From contig JAJDZD010000072.1 in NCBI GenBank assembly GCA_022824865.1, positions 196,848-260,847 of the forward strand: a stretch of DNA of 64,000 nt, in the 5' to 3' direction. Source of the stretch: Chloroflexota bacterium (GTDB lineage Bacteria; Chloroflexota; UBA11872). The notes beneath the pieces are model-generated. The model had not been told where the DNA came from and ran no database searches. It saw only the letters and a list, made by a program, of their open reading frames with translations. The position numbers were made by a program, and so were the translations under genes. Shown here piece after piece: positions 56,203-64,000 of this stretch (within the stretch, counting starts at the first letter, position 1; the number at the start of each line of letters is the position of its first letter).

Positions 56203-57320
56203 ATTCGATCAGCCAGGCGAAAGACCTGCTGGTTAAGTACCGCCGGCATCGGGCCATCCTGCGTCCCTCGCTTGGTCGGTTTGCGTATCACTGGATGCGC
56301 GGCACGACGGACCTGCCGTACGGGCCGATCAAGCTGCACATCGAACCGACCAGTGCCTGCAACCTGCGCTGTCCCATGTGTCCGCAGAGCGTGCTCGCCG
56401 ACGAACTCAAGAAGCAAAAGCCGTTTATGGACATGGGCCTGTTCCGCAGGATCATCGACGAGGCACGGCCGTCGGTGCGGGAAGCCAACCTGTTCTTCCG
56501 CGGCGAATCGCTGATGCACCCGGGCATCTACGAGATGATCGAAGTCTGCGAGCGCGCCGGAATCGCCGCCCACATCAACACGAACGCCACCCTGTTGCGC
56601 GACGACAAGATCGAGCAGTTGCTGGATGCCGCGCCGAGCAAGCTGACCATCAGCTTCGACTCGGGGGAACCGGAACAGTACGAGGTGATGCGAGCAGGTG
56701 CGCAGTTTGACCGCACGCTGGATCGAGTCTTGCGACTGCTGGAGTCGAGAAAGCGCCGGTCCGGCCCGAAGCCTTACTTCGTGATGCAGGTGATTCAACT
56801 CTGGGATTCGAGCTTTCCCAAGGGCGCGGCGCCAGTCGTTCCGGAACACTTCCGCCAGCGCTTCGACGGACTGCCGGTGGATGAGTGGGATACGTTCTGG
56901 GCGCACGGCTGGGCCGGACAGATGGATTCGTCCGACTTCTACACCGCACGCCCGCACGGGCCCAACTACTACCCGTGTAACTGGCTCTGGAAGTCCATGG
57001 CGATCTACTGGGACGGCAAGGTCCCCTCGTGCTGCGCGGACTTCGGCGAGGACCAGATCATGGGTGATCTGGCGAACGAGTCGTTGCTGGACATCTGGAA
57101 CAACCCGTCGTACCGCGCAATCCGCGAGGCCCACGTGAGCGGCCAGTTGGACGATTACAAGCTCTGCCGCGGGTGTGACGCGATCTGGCAGGACGGGGGT
57201 TCAAGCTGGAACCTGTTTGCCGGCGCACGCAGCGTGGTGACCGGGGATCCGCTGCCTGTGATCCAGCCAGGGACCAACGGCTCGCACGCAACCAACGGGA
57301 CAGAGACGCCCGACTATTGA
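56199..57320 (+). CDS. Radical SAM enzyme with SPASM-type C-terminus
   Basis: 373 aa. CNLRCPMC (Cys54, 58, 61) binds the radical-generating 4Fe-4S cluster. NLFFRGESLMHPG and INTNATLL are standard barrel motifs. The C-terminal cysteines (YPCNWLW, VPSCCADFGE, LCRGCD) with GDLANESLLDIWNN form a SPASM/twitch auxiliary cluster region. Such enzymes modify peptides or sugars by epimerisation, dehydrogenation or cross-linking; the substrate here is probably a glycan component, but that is inferred only from context. GTG 56199 is chosen for its GTGA coupling to the small gene. Confidence 0.87.
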   Translation: MNSISQAKDLLVKYRRHRAILRPSLGRFAYHWMRGTTDLPYGPIKLHIEPTSACNLRCPMCPQSVLADELKKQKPFMDMGLFRRIIDEARPSVREANLFFRGESLMHPGIYEMIEVCERAGIAAHINTNATLLRDDKIEQLLDAAPSKLTISFDSGEPEQYEVMRAGAQFDRTLDRVLRLLESRKRRSGPKPYFVMQVIQLWDSSFPKGAAPVVPEHFRQRFDGLPVDEWDTFWAHGWAGQMDSSDFYTARPHGPNYYPCNWLWKSMAIYWDGKVPSCCADFGEDQIMGDLANESLLDIWNNPSYRAIREAHVSGQLDDYKLCRGCDAIWQDGGSSWNLFAGARSVVTGDPLPVIQPGTNGSHATNGTETPDY

Positions 57321-57326
57321 TTGCCA

Positions 57327-57347
57327 GGCGGAGCGCAACGCTCCGCC
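57327..57347. terminator. 9-bp perfect hairpin after the radical SAM gene
   Basis: GGCGGAGCG-CAA-CGCTCCGCC begins 6 bases after the stop codon. There is no T-tract, so it may only attenuate transcription or protect the 3' end of the upstream message, marking a boundary before the next GT4 gene. Confidence 0.5.
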
Positions 57348-57407
57348 ACTCGGCGAACGCCGCTGGCGCCGTTGTCCCGTACCGAAGCCGGTGCTAGCGT
57401 CCGAGCA

Positions 57408-58571
57408 ATGCGCATCACGTTTGTCTCAAACATCTTTCCGCCGACGGTTGGCGGGCCCGCAACGCACATTTACAACCTTGCGCTGACGCTGCACAACCGC
57501 GGCCACACGGTACGGGCGGTGGTTTGCCCGGACGATCCGGAGGGGCTGGTGCGTCCGCCGTTTCCGATTGTGCGCGTCTCCTGGAACACGCCGGTACCGC
57601 TGCGCTATGCCCTGGTCTGGTGGCATACGTTGCGAGCCGCGCTGAGTTCGGACGTGGTCTATATCAACGGTATTGAGGCGCCATCAACGCTGGCCGCGCT
57701 GATGGCCGGTCGGCCCCGGGTGCTGAAGATCGTAGGCGACTGGGCCTGGGAGTCCGCGCACCGGCGGGGCATGACCACGCTGGGGATCGAGGAGTTTCAG
57801 CGGACGCGTCACGGGCCGCTCACTCGGGCGTTCCAAATCATCCAACGCATGTATACGACGCTGGCCAACGTGATCGTGGTTCCCAGCGGATACGTCGGCG
57901 CGTTCGTGCGCACATGGGGCGCTCGGCCGGACAAGATTCGCGTGGTCCATAACGCGCTGACCGAGATTCCAGAGATCGACGTCCCACGCGCGGAAGCGAA
58001 GCGGCAGCTCGGATTTGAAGGCCCGCTGGTGTGCACCGTTTCCCGACTCTATGGATGGAAGCGGGTTGACGACCTGCTGCGCATGGTTCCCGACTTCGCG
58101 AACGACGCCGTGCTGGCCATCGTTGGCGACGGACCGGAGCAGCCGGCCCTGGAGCGCTACGCGGCCGAGTTGGGCCTGGGAGATCGGGCCCGTTTCGTGG
58201 GTCGGGTGCCGCACCGCGATGTTGGCATGTACCTGCGCGCCGCCGACGTGTTTGTACTGAACACGTCGTACGAGGGTCTGTCGCACACGCTGGTGGAGGC
58301 TCGCGTTGTTGGAACGCCGATAGTCACGACGGACATCGGTGGAAACCGCGAAATCCTCGCCCACGAGCACAACGCGCTGCTGACGCCGCTCGGCGACCAT
58401 CGCGCATTTGTAGCGGCCGTGAACCGCCTGTTAGCTGACCGCGAGCTTGCCGATCGGCTGGTGAGCAAGGGATCGGAGGGGCTCGACCACTTCACCTGGG
58501 ACCGGCTGGTGGATGAAACGATGGAGATCCTGTCCGAGGTCACCGGCTCCACGTCGCGCGCCAGGCCGTGA
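57408..58571 (+). CDS. Family 4 glycosyltransferase
   Basis: 387-aa GT-B enzyme. MRITFVSNIFPPTVGGPATHI is the classical N-terminus with the Gly-rich acceptor loop; VSRLYGWKRVDDLLRMV opens the donor domain. NTSYEGLSHTLVEARVVGTPIV provides the EX7E motif, with the first Glu in SYEGL and the second in VEAR. ATG 57408 is used because homology starts there, after an 87-bp leader containing the hairpin. Its stop overlaps the next gene as GTGA. Confidence 0.9.
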   Translation: MRITFVSNIFPPTVGGPATHIYNLALTLHNRGHTVRAVVCPDDPEGLVRPPFPIVRVSWNTPVPLRYALVWWHTLRAALSSDVVYINGIEAPSTLAALMAGRPRVLKIVGDWAWESAHRRGMTTLGIEEFQRTRHGPLTRAFQIIQRMYTTLANVIVVPSGYVGAFVRTWGARPDKIRVVHNALTEIPEIDVPRAEAKRQLGFEGPLVCTVSRLYGWKRVDDLLRMVPDFANDAVLAIVGDGPEQPALERYAAELGLGDRARFVGRVPHRDVGMYLRAADVFVLNTSYEGLSHTLVEARVVGTPIVTTDIGGNREILAHEHNALLTPLGDHRAFVAAVNRLLADRELADRLVSKGSEGLDHFTWDRLVDETMEILSEVTGSTSRARP

Positions 58572-59698
58572 GCGCCAGGCTGCTGATGCTCAGCGGTGAT
58601 CGGGATCTCACGACAGGCCGACGTGGGCCTTTCCACACAACCCTCGAAGGCCTTGCGGCCGAATTCGATCGTATCGACGTGCTTTCGCCGCGAGCCGACG
58701 GTGCGCGGACGGTGGAGCCGCATCCCGGCGTTCGCGTCGAGCCCGCGCCGACCTCACGCGTGCGCCAGTCGGCCTGGATGCGTCGCCGGGGCGCCGAACT
58801 GCTGCGAGACCACAGGCATGGTCTTATCGTCAGCCACGACTACGGCATCTTTGCCAACGGCCGGGCAGCCGCGCGGCTGTCGGGCCGCTTTGGAACGCCT
58901 TATGTCAGCGAGATCCACCACGTACCAGGTCACCCGAGGCGGGCCCAGTGGTGGGAACCGCTGGCGCAAATGGTCTATCGCATCTATGTGACGCGCGTTG
59001 CACGCAGCGCAGCCGCCATTCGCGTGGTCAATCGTCGGGAAGTTCCCGACTTGCTGGCGGGCTGGGGCGTGCCGGCGGAGCGGGTCCTGGTGCTGCCGTC
59101 GGCCTACATCGATCGCAATGTTTTCACACCCCGCGATGCGGTAAAGGACTACACCCTTGGATTTGTTGGGCGACTGGTGGCGAACAAGAACCTGGACTAC
59201 GTCATTCATGTCTTCGCCCGAGTTGCAGCCGGCGACTCACAAGCGCGATTTGCGGTCGCGGGCCAGGGGCCGGGGATGCCTGCGCTTCGTCGTGGGCTCG
59301 CGCGCTCCGGCATCCTGGACCGCGTCAACTTCGTTGAATGGCTCGACAGTCCCGCCGATCTGGCCGATCTCTACCGACGCATGCGCGCGCTTGTTGCTCC
59401 TTCACTCAGCGAGGGCGGCCCACGGGTGTGCCTGGAGGCCATGGCCTGCGGCACGCCGGTCTTTGCCACGCCCGTCGGCGTGATGCCGGAGACCATCGAA
59501 CACGGCGTGAACGGCTGGTTGCTGCCATGGAGTGCCGAGGCCGGCGCGGCGATGGTCGAGCGCGTGCTTCGTGACTCCGATGAGGTGCGCGAGGCAGGCC
59601 ACGCCGCTCGGGCGGCCACGGCTCAGTTTGAGAAGTCCTCCGTGCTTGGCGCCTACGCTGCTTCGTATCGCCGGTTGGCCGAGAGCGGGGCGACGTGA
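58568..59698 (+). CDS. Family 4 glycosyltransferase
   Basis: 376 aa. The N-terminal domain is divergent (ARLLMLSGDRDLTTGRRGPFHTT), lacking the usual Gly-rich start. The donor domain is clear: LGFVGRLVANKNLDYVI, VAGQGPGMPALR, and SLSEGGPRVCLEAMACGTPVFATPVGVMPE with EX7E residues. GTG 58568 overlaps the preceding GT4 gene and the stop overlaps the following one, so three consecutive GT4 enzymes are made from coupled reading frames. Confidence 0.88.
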   Translation: MSARLLMLSGDRDLTTGRRGPFHTTLEGLAAEFDRIDVLSPRADGARTVEPHPGVRVEPAPTSRVRQSAWMRRRGAELLRDHRHGLIVSHDYGIFANGRAAARLSGRFGTPYVSEIHHVPGHPRRAQWWEPLAQMVYRIYVTRVARSAAAIRVVNRREVPDLLAGWGVPAERVLVLPSAYIDRNVFTPRDAVKDYTLGFVGRLVANKNLDYVIHVFARVAAGDSQARFAVAGQGPGMPALRRGLARSGILDRVNFVEWLDSPADLADLYRRMRALVAPSLSEGGPRVCLEAMACGTPVFATPVGVMPETIEHGVNGWLLPWSAEAGAAMVERVLRDSDEVREAGHAARAATAQFEKSSVLGAYAASYRRLAESGAT

Positions 59699-60834
59699 GC
59701 CGGCCATCGAACAGCGTCCTTCGGCTGCTGTTCGTAACCCAGGAACTCGACCGATCGAGCACCAACTTGGCAGTTGCCCACACCTGGGCGGCGGAACTGG
59801 GTCAAAGAATCGACGCCGTTCACGTCGTAGCCGCGCGCGTGGGTGACGTTGACCTCCCGTCCAACGTCTATGTCCACGGTCTTGGGCGCGAGCGTGGACG
59901 GTCACGCCGGTCGACGGCGATGGCGTTCGCCTGGGTTTGCGCGAAGCTCATCGTTCGACGTCGAGTGAATGTGGCGTTGGCTCACATGGTGCCTGCCTAC
60001 GCCGTGGCCATGTCGCCGATCACTCGCATTACCCGTACGCCGCTGGTGCTCTGGTACACGAGCCACGGGTCGACAGCGATGTTAAGGCGGGCAAACCGGT
60101 TGATGAACGCCGCGGTTACCGCCTCGTCCGACAGCTATCCGATTCGGAGCGATCGAGCATTCGTCATAGGGCACGGGATTGATACCAAACGGTTTCGTCC
60201 AGCGGCCGCGCGCAGGCAGGGGACCGGCCCGATCATCGGGATGGCCGGACGCCTGACGCCGCTCAAGGGCTTTGAGCCGGGAATCCGGGCTCTCGCGGAG
60301 TTGCGACGCGCCAATTGCCCCGAAGCCACGCTGCGAATCGCCGGCGAGCCCTTTTATTCGTCAGATCGCTCATATGTCGGCGAGTTGCGGGATCTCGCCG
60401 ATAGGCTAGGCGTGCGTAACGCGGTGGAGTTTGTGGGCGCTGTACGCGGTGACGAGATGGCGGGGTTCTACGGATCGCTGGATGTGTTTGTGAATTGGCG
60501 TGCGCAACCGGCACTGGATAAGACGGGCCTGGAGGCTTTGGCCTGTGCCACGCCGTTGGTTACCAACAACAGCGCCTACGGCAGCGTGCTGGGGGAGCTA
60601 GCCGATGCGGTACTCGTCGGCGACTCGGGTTCGGAGCTGGCGGCGGGACTGACTCGTCTGCTCGGTCAGCAGGCTGAACAACGGCGGAAATCCATCGAGC
60701 ATTGGCGTTCCACCGTTGTGCACGAACACGGCGCGGCCGGTTGGGCCGATCGCTTGGTACGCCTCTGCAGCGCGCTGCGCGCGGGCGAGCGCCCGCCATT
60801 CCCATCAGTGGCGGAAGCAGAAGACGCGCAATGA
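59695..60834 (+). CDS. Family 4 glycosyltransferase
   Basis: 379 aa. RLLFVTQELDRSSTNLAVAHTWA opens the acceptor domain; IGMAGRLTPLKGFEPGIRAL and the DKTGLEALACATPLVTNN segment form the donor domain. The first Glu of EX7E is replaced (PALDKTG), so the motif is partly degenerate, although GT4 enzymes vary there. GTGA overlap at the 5' end, ATGA overlap with the acyltransferase gene at the 3' end. Confidence 0.86.
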   Translation: MSRPSNSVLRLLFVTQELDRSSTNLAVAHTWAAELGQRIDAVHVVAARVGDVDLPSNVYVHGLGRERGRSRRSTAMAFAWVCAKLIVRRRVNVALAHMVPAYAVAMSPITRITRTPLVLWYTSHGSTAMLRRANRLMNAAVTASSDSYPIRSDRAFVIGHGIDTKRFRPAAARRQGTGPIIGMAGRLTPLKGFEPGIRALAELRRANCPEATLRIAGEPFYSSDRSYVGELRDLADRLGVRNAVEFVGAVRGDEMAGFYGSLDVFVNWRAQPALDKTGLEALACATPLVTNNSAYGSVLGELADAVLVGDSGSELAAGLTRLLGQQAEQRRKSIEHWRSTVVHEHGAAGWADRLVRLCSALRAGERPPFPSVAEAEDAQ

Positions 60835-61436
60835 ACCTGGACCCGTCGCGACAACTTGCCCGTCTCGTCGGGCAGCTGCCCGACCTGCAGGTCGTTCCTC
60901 CGTACCAGCGCCTGCTCTGGACGCTTCGAGCGATGCTGCTGCGGCGGGCGTCCGGAGTCACCTGCGGCGAGCGAGTCCGAGTGGACAGACGCTTCTACTA
61001 CCCGGCCGGCCTGCGCCTGAACTTGGGCGACGGCGCGCGCATCAAGCGTGACGTGCGTGCCGGGTGGGAGCCGGGACGTGCGCCCAACGCCGAACTCTCG
61101 ATCGGGCCCGGAACCGAGGTCCTGTCGGAGACGCGTCTCGATTGCACCGGCGGCATTCAGGTCGGCGAGCGATCGCACATCGGGCGTCGCTCGACCATCT
61201 ACACCCACCGCCATGTGCTGGACCGGCGGGACACGCCAGCGTTGGATGCGCCCATCGAGACGGCACCGGTGATCATTGGCAACGACGTCATGCTCTATAG
61301 CGAGGTCGTGGTGCTCCCAGGAGTGACCATCGGCGACGGAGCGGTCGTGGCCGTGCGTTCCGTAGTGTCTGACGACGTGCCGCCGTACGCGATCGTGGCC
61401 GGGATGCCCGCGCGGGTCATCCGGGAGCGAGCGTAG
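60831..61436 (+). CDS. Left-handed beta-helix acyltransferase
   Basis: 201-aa hexapeptide-repeat acyltransferase of the WcaF/maltose-acetyltransferase type. Repeats such as IGNDVMLYSEVVVLPGVTIG and IGDGAVVAVRSVVSDDV form the helix, and PYAIVAGMPARVIRERA closes it with the usual loop. The putative catalytic His lies in IYTHRHVLD. It probably O-acetylates a sugar of the glycan from acetyl-CoA. ATGA coupling to the upstream GT4 gene. Confidence 0.87.
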   Translation: MNLDPSRQLARLVGQLPDLQVVPPYQRLLWTLRAMLLRRASGVTCGERVRVDRRFYYPAGLRLNLGDGARIKRDVRAGWEPGRAPNAELSIGPGTEVLSETRLDCTGGIQVGERSHIGRRSTIYTHRHVLDRRDTPALDAPIETAPVIIGNDVMLYSEVVVLPGVTIGDGAVVAVRSVVSDDVPPYAIVAGMPARVIRERA

Positions 61437-61440
61437 GGCC

Positions 61441-63249
61441 GTGACAGTTTATGCCATTCAGTCGCCGACTTTGACCGCGCGTGCCGCATGGGTGCTGGCA
61501 ACGGCGTCATCCGCTTTTGAACGCCTGCGGGATAACAACGGCTACACGCGGTGCCCGGAGCACAAAGTCGACCATACCGGCAAGACGGCCCGCAGCATCG
61601 TGATCAACTGTGCGCTGCACGCGCACACGAATCAGGATCGATATCTCACAAGGGCCGTGGCAACGGCCCGGCGCGTGGCGGCGCGCCTCGCGCCCGACCC
61701 AGGCGCAGACGGAGCCTGGGTGTTTTTTCCAGGCCTTCACGATCCTCGCAACAACTCGACCAACATCATCGACGCCGGCGAATGCGTGGACGCCCTCGCA
61801 ACGCTGTTGCTGCACGCGGGCGATGAGCTAGCGGCGGATGACCGGCTGTCGATCGAACAGGCGATTCGGCTCTGCTGCGACACCTACCTGCGAAACAACG
61901 TCGTCGACAAACCTGTCGTCAATCAGCGGCTCTGGGGCGCTATGGGCTTGGCGGCAGCTTCGGCCGCGCTGGACGAACCGGTCTGGGCACGGGCCGTCGT
62001 GGACTCGGTGAGCGGCGCGCTGGCCGAAATGCGGTCGGATGGCTCATTCGCCTACGTGCGCGATGCGGCCTTGCTGGGGGAGGGCGTCGGAATATCCGAC
62101 CTGACGGTCTATTACCACAGCCGCTGTGTGGCCTTCGCTCGCTACGCCCTGCGACAGGTCAACGCGGAATCCTCGTTCGAGGACCGCTTGCGCATTGGCG
62201 CCGATTTTCTGGCCTTCGTGCTTCGGCCCGATGGCGTGTTGCCGCTTGGTCTTGAAGGCAAGCGATGGTTCTGGGACGCGGACGCGGAGGTCGGCTCGGC
62301 ACCCTACGGCGCGTACGTGCTGGCGGCCGACGGTCGTTCCTCGCTGTTGCCGCTGGCCGGGCGAGTCGCGGCCCAGAGCGCCGCCGCACTGGGCGAGGGC
62401 GGGTTGATAGATGCGACCACGGGCGCCCCGGCATTTGTCTGCCGGTACATGCACACGGCGGACCTCGCCTGGCTGGCGCGAGCCCACGCGGCGGCCGACC
62501 TGGACGACCTGCCGAGCAGCCCTCCAACGGGCGGACGCTCTGCTCCGGCTATCACGTGCGACGCCGGCGTTGCCAGGCTGGAGTCGCCGCGTCTGTGCGC
62601 GCTCATTCGAACGCACAAACAGCCGGCCGACCGGCTGGTCGGCGGCCGCATTGGCGGTGGTGGCCTGGTCTACGTAGGGAACGCTCGTGCCGGCTGGCGC
62701 AACCAGTTGCGTTATCGCTCACAGCCGCACGTTCCGGAGGCAACCTGGGAGGTTTTACCAGGTCCTCGGCGTCGGATGCTGCCGGATATCCGGCGGATCC
62801 TGGCTCGCCGCGAATCACGCTTTCTCCTGCACATTGCACGCTCACACGCGTACGCCGGGCGCCGGCGGTACGCGCTCAAGTTCCTGTGGCGTCACTTTGG
62901 TCCGCCGGCCTGGCGTGCAAGCCGCCGTTGGCTGTCCAGCCATGCGTTGGATAGCCGGGCCACGACCGGGGACGATGCGATGACCATTGCTTCTGGCGTT
63001 GCGCTCGCCGACGGACGCGTCCTGGGCGGAGTGCGTACCCGGCGCAGCTACAGGGTTGAGGCGGGCGACCTTTCAGTCCGCGACCAGCTTGAGACTTCCG
63101 AACGCGTGCCTGATGTTCGGTATTGGCTGCCGGCTGCCGCGCGGGAGCTTCAAGTCGACTCGGATGCTCCCTGGCGCCGGGCGGGGAGCGTCATCAAGAT
63201 TGGCCCGCTACCGGCGGACGCTACGGTGTGCGTCGAGTATCGGATCTAG
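61441..63249 (+). CDS. Large (alpha/alpha)-toroid protein, polysaccharide lyase/heparinase-like (unknown)
   Basis: 602 aa, no certain family. Residues 1-340 are helix-rich with repeated Trp/Tyr/Asn segments (INCALHAHTNQDRYLTRAV; KPVVNQRLWGAMGLAAA; ISDLTVYYHSRCVAFARYAL), as in (alpha/alpha)6 barrels of heparinase/alginate-lyase enzymes. VYYHSR offers candidate Tyr/His residues. The C-terminal 200 residues are beta-rich (SYRVEAGDLSVRDQLETSE), like the beta-sandwich of such lyases. No signal peptide is visible, so a cytoplasmic or membrane-proximal glycan-processing or epimerase role is possible. GTG 61441 starts 4 bases after the acyltransferase stop. Confidence 0.7.
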   Translation: MTVYAIQSPTLTARAAWVLATASSAFERLRDNNGYTRCPEHKVDHTGKTARSIVINCALHAHTNQDRYLTRAVATARRVAARLAPDPGADGAWVFFPGLHDPRNNSTNIIDAGECVDALATLLLHAGDELAADDRLSIEQAIRLCCDTYLRNNVVDKPVVNQRLWGAMGLAAASAALDEPVWARAVVDSVSGALAEMRSDGSFAYVRDAALLGEGVGISDLTVYYHSRCVAFARYALRQVNAESSFEDRLRIGADFLAFVLRPDGVLPLGLEGKRWFWDADAEVGSAPYGAYVLAADGRSSLLPLAGRVAAQSAAALGEGGLIDATTGAPAFVCRYMHTADLAWLARAHAAADLDDLPSSPPTGGRSAPAITCDAGVARLESPRLCALIRTHKQPADRLVGGRIGGGGLVYVGNARAGWRNQLRYRSQPHVPEATWEVLPGPRRRMLPDIRRILARRESRFLLHIARSHAYAGRRRYALKFLWRHFGPPAWRASRRWLSSHALDSRATTGDDAMTIASGVALADGRVLGGVRTRRSYRVEAGDLSVRDQLETSERVPDVRYWLPAAARELQVDSDAPWRRAGSVIKIGPLPADATVCVEYRI

Positions 63250-63251
63250 GC

Positions 63252-64000
63252 ATGGATGTATCACCGCGCATCGTGATGGTCGCGAATGCGCGAATTCCCA
63301 GCGAACGCGCCCATCCGCTGCAGATCATGCACATGGCTGCGGGCTTTGCGTCGGGCGGAGCAACCGTACTGCTCGCCTACGCCCGCCGGGCGAACACAGC
63401 GGCCATGCGCGCCGTGAGCGACCCGTTCCAGTTTGCTGGCGTACCCAAGACATTTGCCTTGGTCGGACTGCCGACGGTCGACGCCATCAAGCGCGTGACG
63501 ATCGACTGGCCGACGCTCAATCATGGTCCGATCAGGCTTGCGGCGCACTTGCTGCAACTCTGGTCATTCGCCGTCGCCGCGCTCACCGTCGTGCGTCGGT
63601 GGAAGCCGCACGTGGTTTACAGCCGCGATCTGTTGCCGTTGACGGTTCTGCGGGTGCTCTCGGGACAACCCGCCCGCTTTTGCTTTGAGGTGCATACCGT
63701 GCCTCGTACGCGTCTGTCGGCGGTCCTGCACCTGTGGGCCGCACGTCGCATGGATGCGGTGATTGCCATAACCGAAGGCCTGCGGCGGTGGTATGTCGAG
63801 GCTGGATTCGAGCCCGAGCGCCTGTTCGTGGCGCCTGACGCGGTGGACATTGAGGCGTTTGCAGATCGCGATCGTGGCGCCGCTCGGGCAGAAGTCGGCA
63901 TACCGGACGACGCACCCGTCGTCTGCTATCTGGGCCACCTGTATCCATGGAAAGGCGTGGACACGCTGGTTCAGGCGGCGCACTACGCGTCGGTGGACGT
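63252..64000 (+). CDS. Family 4 glycosyltransferase (3' end beyond window)
   Basis: First 249 codons of a GT4 enzyme; the C-terminal end is cut by the window edge. ATG 63252 directly follows the previous stop. RIVMVANARIPSERAHPLQIMHMAAGFA opens the acceptor domain; HVVYSRDLLPL and CFEVHTVPRT follow. The donor domain starts with VVCYLGHLYPWKGVDTLVQAA. The EX7E motif would lie beyond base 64000. Confidence 0.85.
   Translation, partial: MDVSPRIVMVANARIPSERAHPLQIMHMAAGFASGGATVLLAYARRANTAAMRAVSDPFQFAGVPKTFALVGLPTVDAIKRVTIDWPTLNHGPIRLAAHLLQLWSFAVAALTVVRRWKPHVVYSRDLLPLTVLRVLSGQPARFCFEVHTVPRTRLSAVLHLWAARRMDAVIAITEGLRRWYVEAGFEPERLFVAPDAVDIEAFADRDRGAARAEVGIPDDAPVVCYLGHLYPWKGVDTLVQAAHYASVD

Overview
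The window is 64 kb of GC-rich, densely packed bacterial DNA. Genes lie in long same-strand runs, often joined by 4-base ATGA or GTGA stop/start overlaps. Gene content (FmdB zinc ribbon, MidA methyltransferase, tlyA-nadK-recN block, MoxR/DUF58/VWA operon, PyrR-controlled pyr operon, a Wzm/Wzt glycan cluster rich in GT4 enzymes) looks like a member of the Chloroflexota, perhaps an uncultured environmental lineage. That assignment is inferred from gene families; there is no rRNA or other decisive marker here, and I see no tRNA, IS element, CRISPR array or prophage.

Layout. (1) 1-5432, minus strand: a surface-glycan block (GT2, O-antigen ligase-like protein, sugar epimerase, GT4, methyltransferase). 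(2) 5576-10321, minus: an ABC-2 exporter with one ATPase and two tandem copies of a permease pair; the second copy is preceded by a decayed 3' end of an ATPase gene. (3) 10365-13416, minus: a fumarase/aspartase family enzyme, a MidA methyltransferase and a zinc-ribbon membrane protein. (4) 13621-19865, plus: fmdB-like gene, dtd, hisD, hisB, tlyA, nadK, recN. (5) 19944-27847, plus: coupled operon of a coiled-coil membrane protein, MoxR ATPase, DUF58 protein and two membrane VWA proteins. (6) 27869-33346, plus: CCA-adding enzyme, small unknown, aldo/keto reductase, LiaF-like protein, GMC oxidoreductase with its small subunit, then a hairpin terminator. (7) 33422-34247: an orphan 87-residue gene and about 560 bp without a recognisable gene. 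(8) 34248-43093, minus: the pyrimidine operon pyrR-pyrB-(MBL-like)-pyrC-carA-carB-pyrK behind a readable PyrR attenuator (TATAAT box, PyrR-binding loop, intrinsic terminator). (9) 43151-47391, minus: a cysteine-free peroxiredoxin-like protein, purA, pyrG, and an MBL-fold protein without metal ligands. (10) 47511-64000, plus: an ABC-dependent glycan export and assembly cluster (Wzm, Wzt, GT2, five GT4 enzymes, a GT-C-like membrane protein, a Trm112-like protein coupled to a radical SAM/SPASM enzyme, an acyltransferase and a lyase-like protein). It runs off the right edge and carries a GyrI-like gene inserted on the opposite strand.

How it fits together. The nucleotide genes of blocks 8-9 supply UMP, CTP and AMP precursors, with PyrR sensing UMP at the RNA leader. 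The right-hand cluster should build a polysaccharide on the cytoplasmic face and export it through Wzm/Wzt. Three consecutive proteins there (Wzt C-terminus, GT2, GT4) appear to share an extra beta-sandwich module, which I consider the most interesting signal in the window. The second is a cluster of three scaffold proteins (two MBL-fold, one peroxiredoxin-like), each missing its catalytic residues, within and beside the nucleotide operons.
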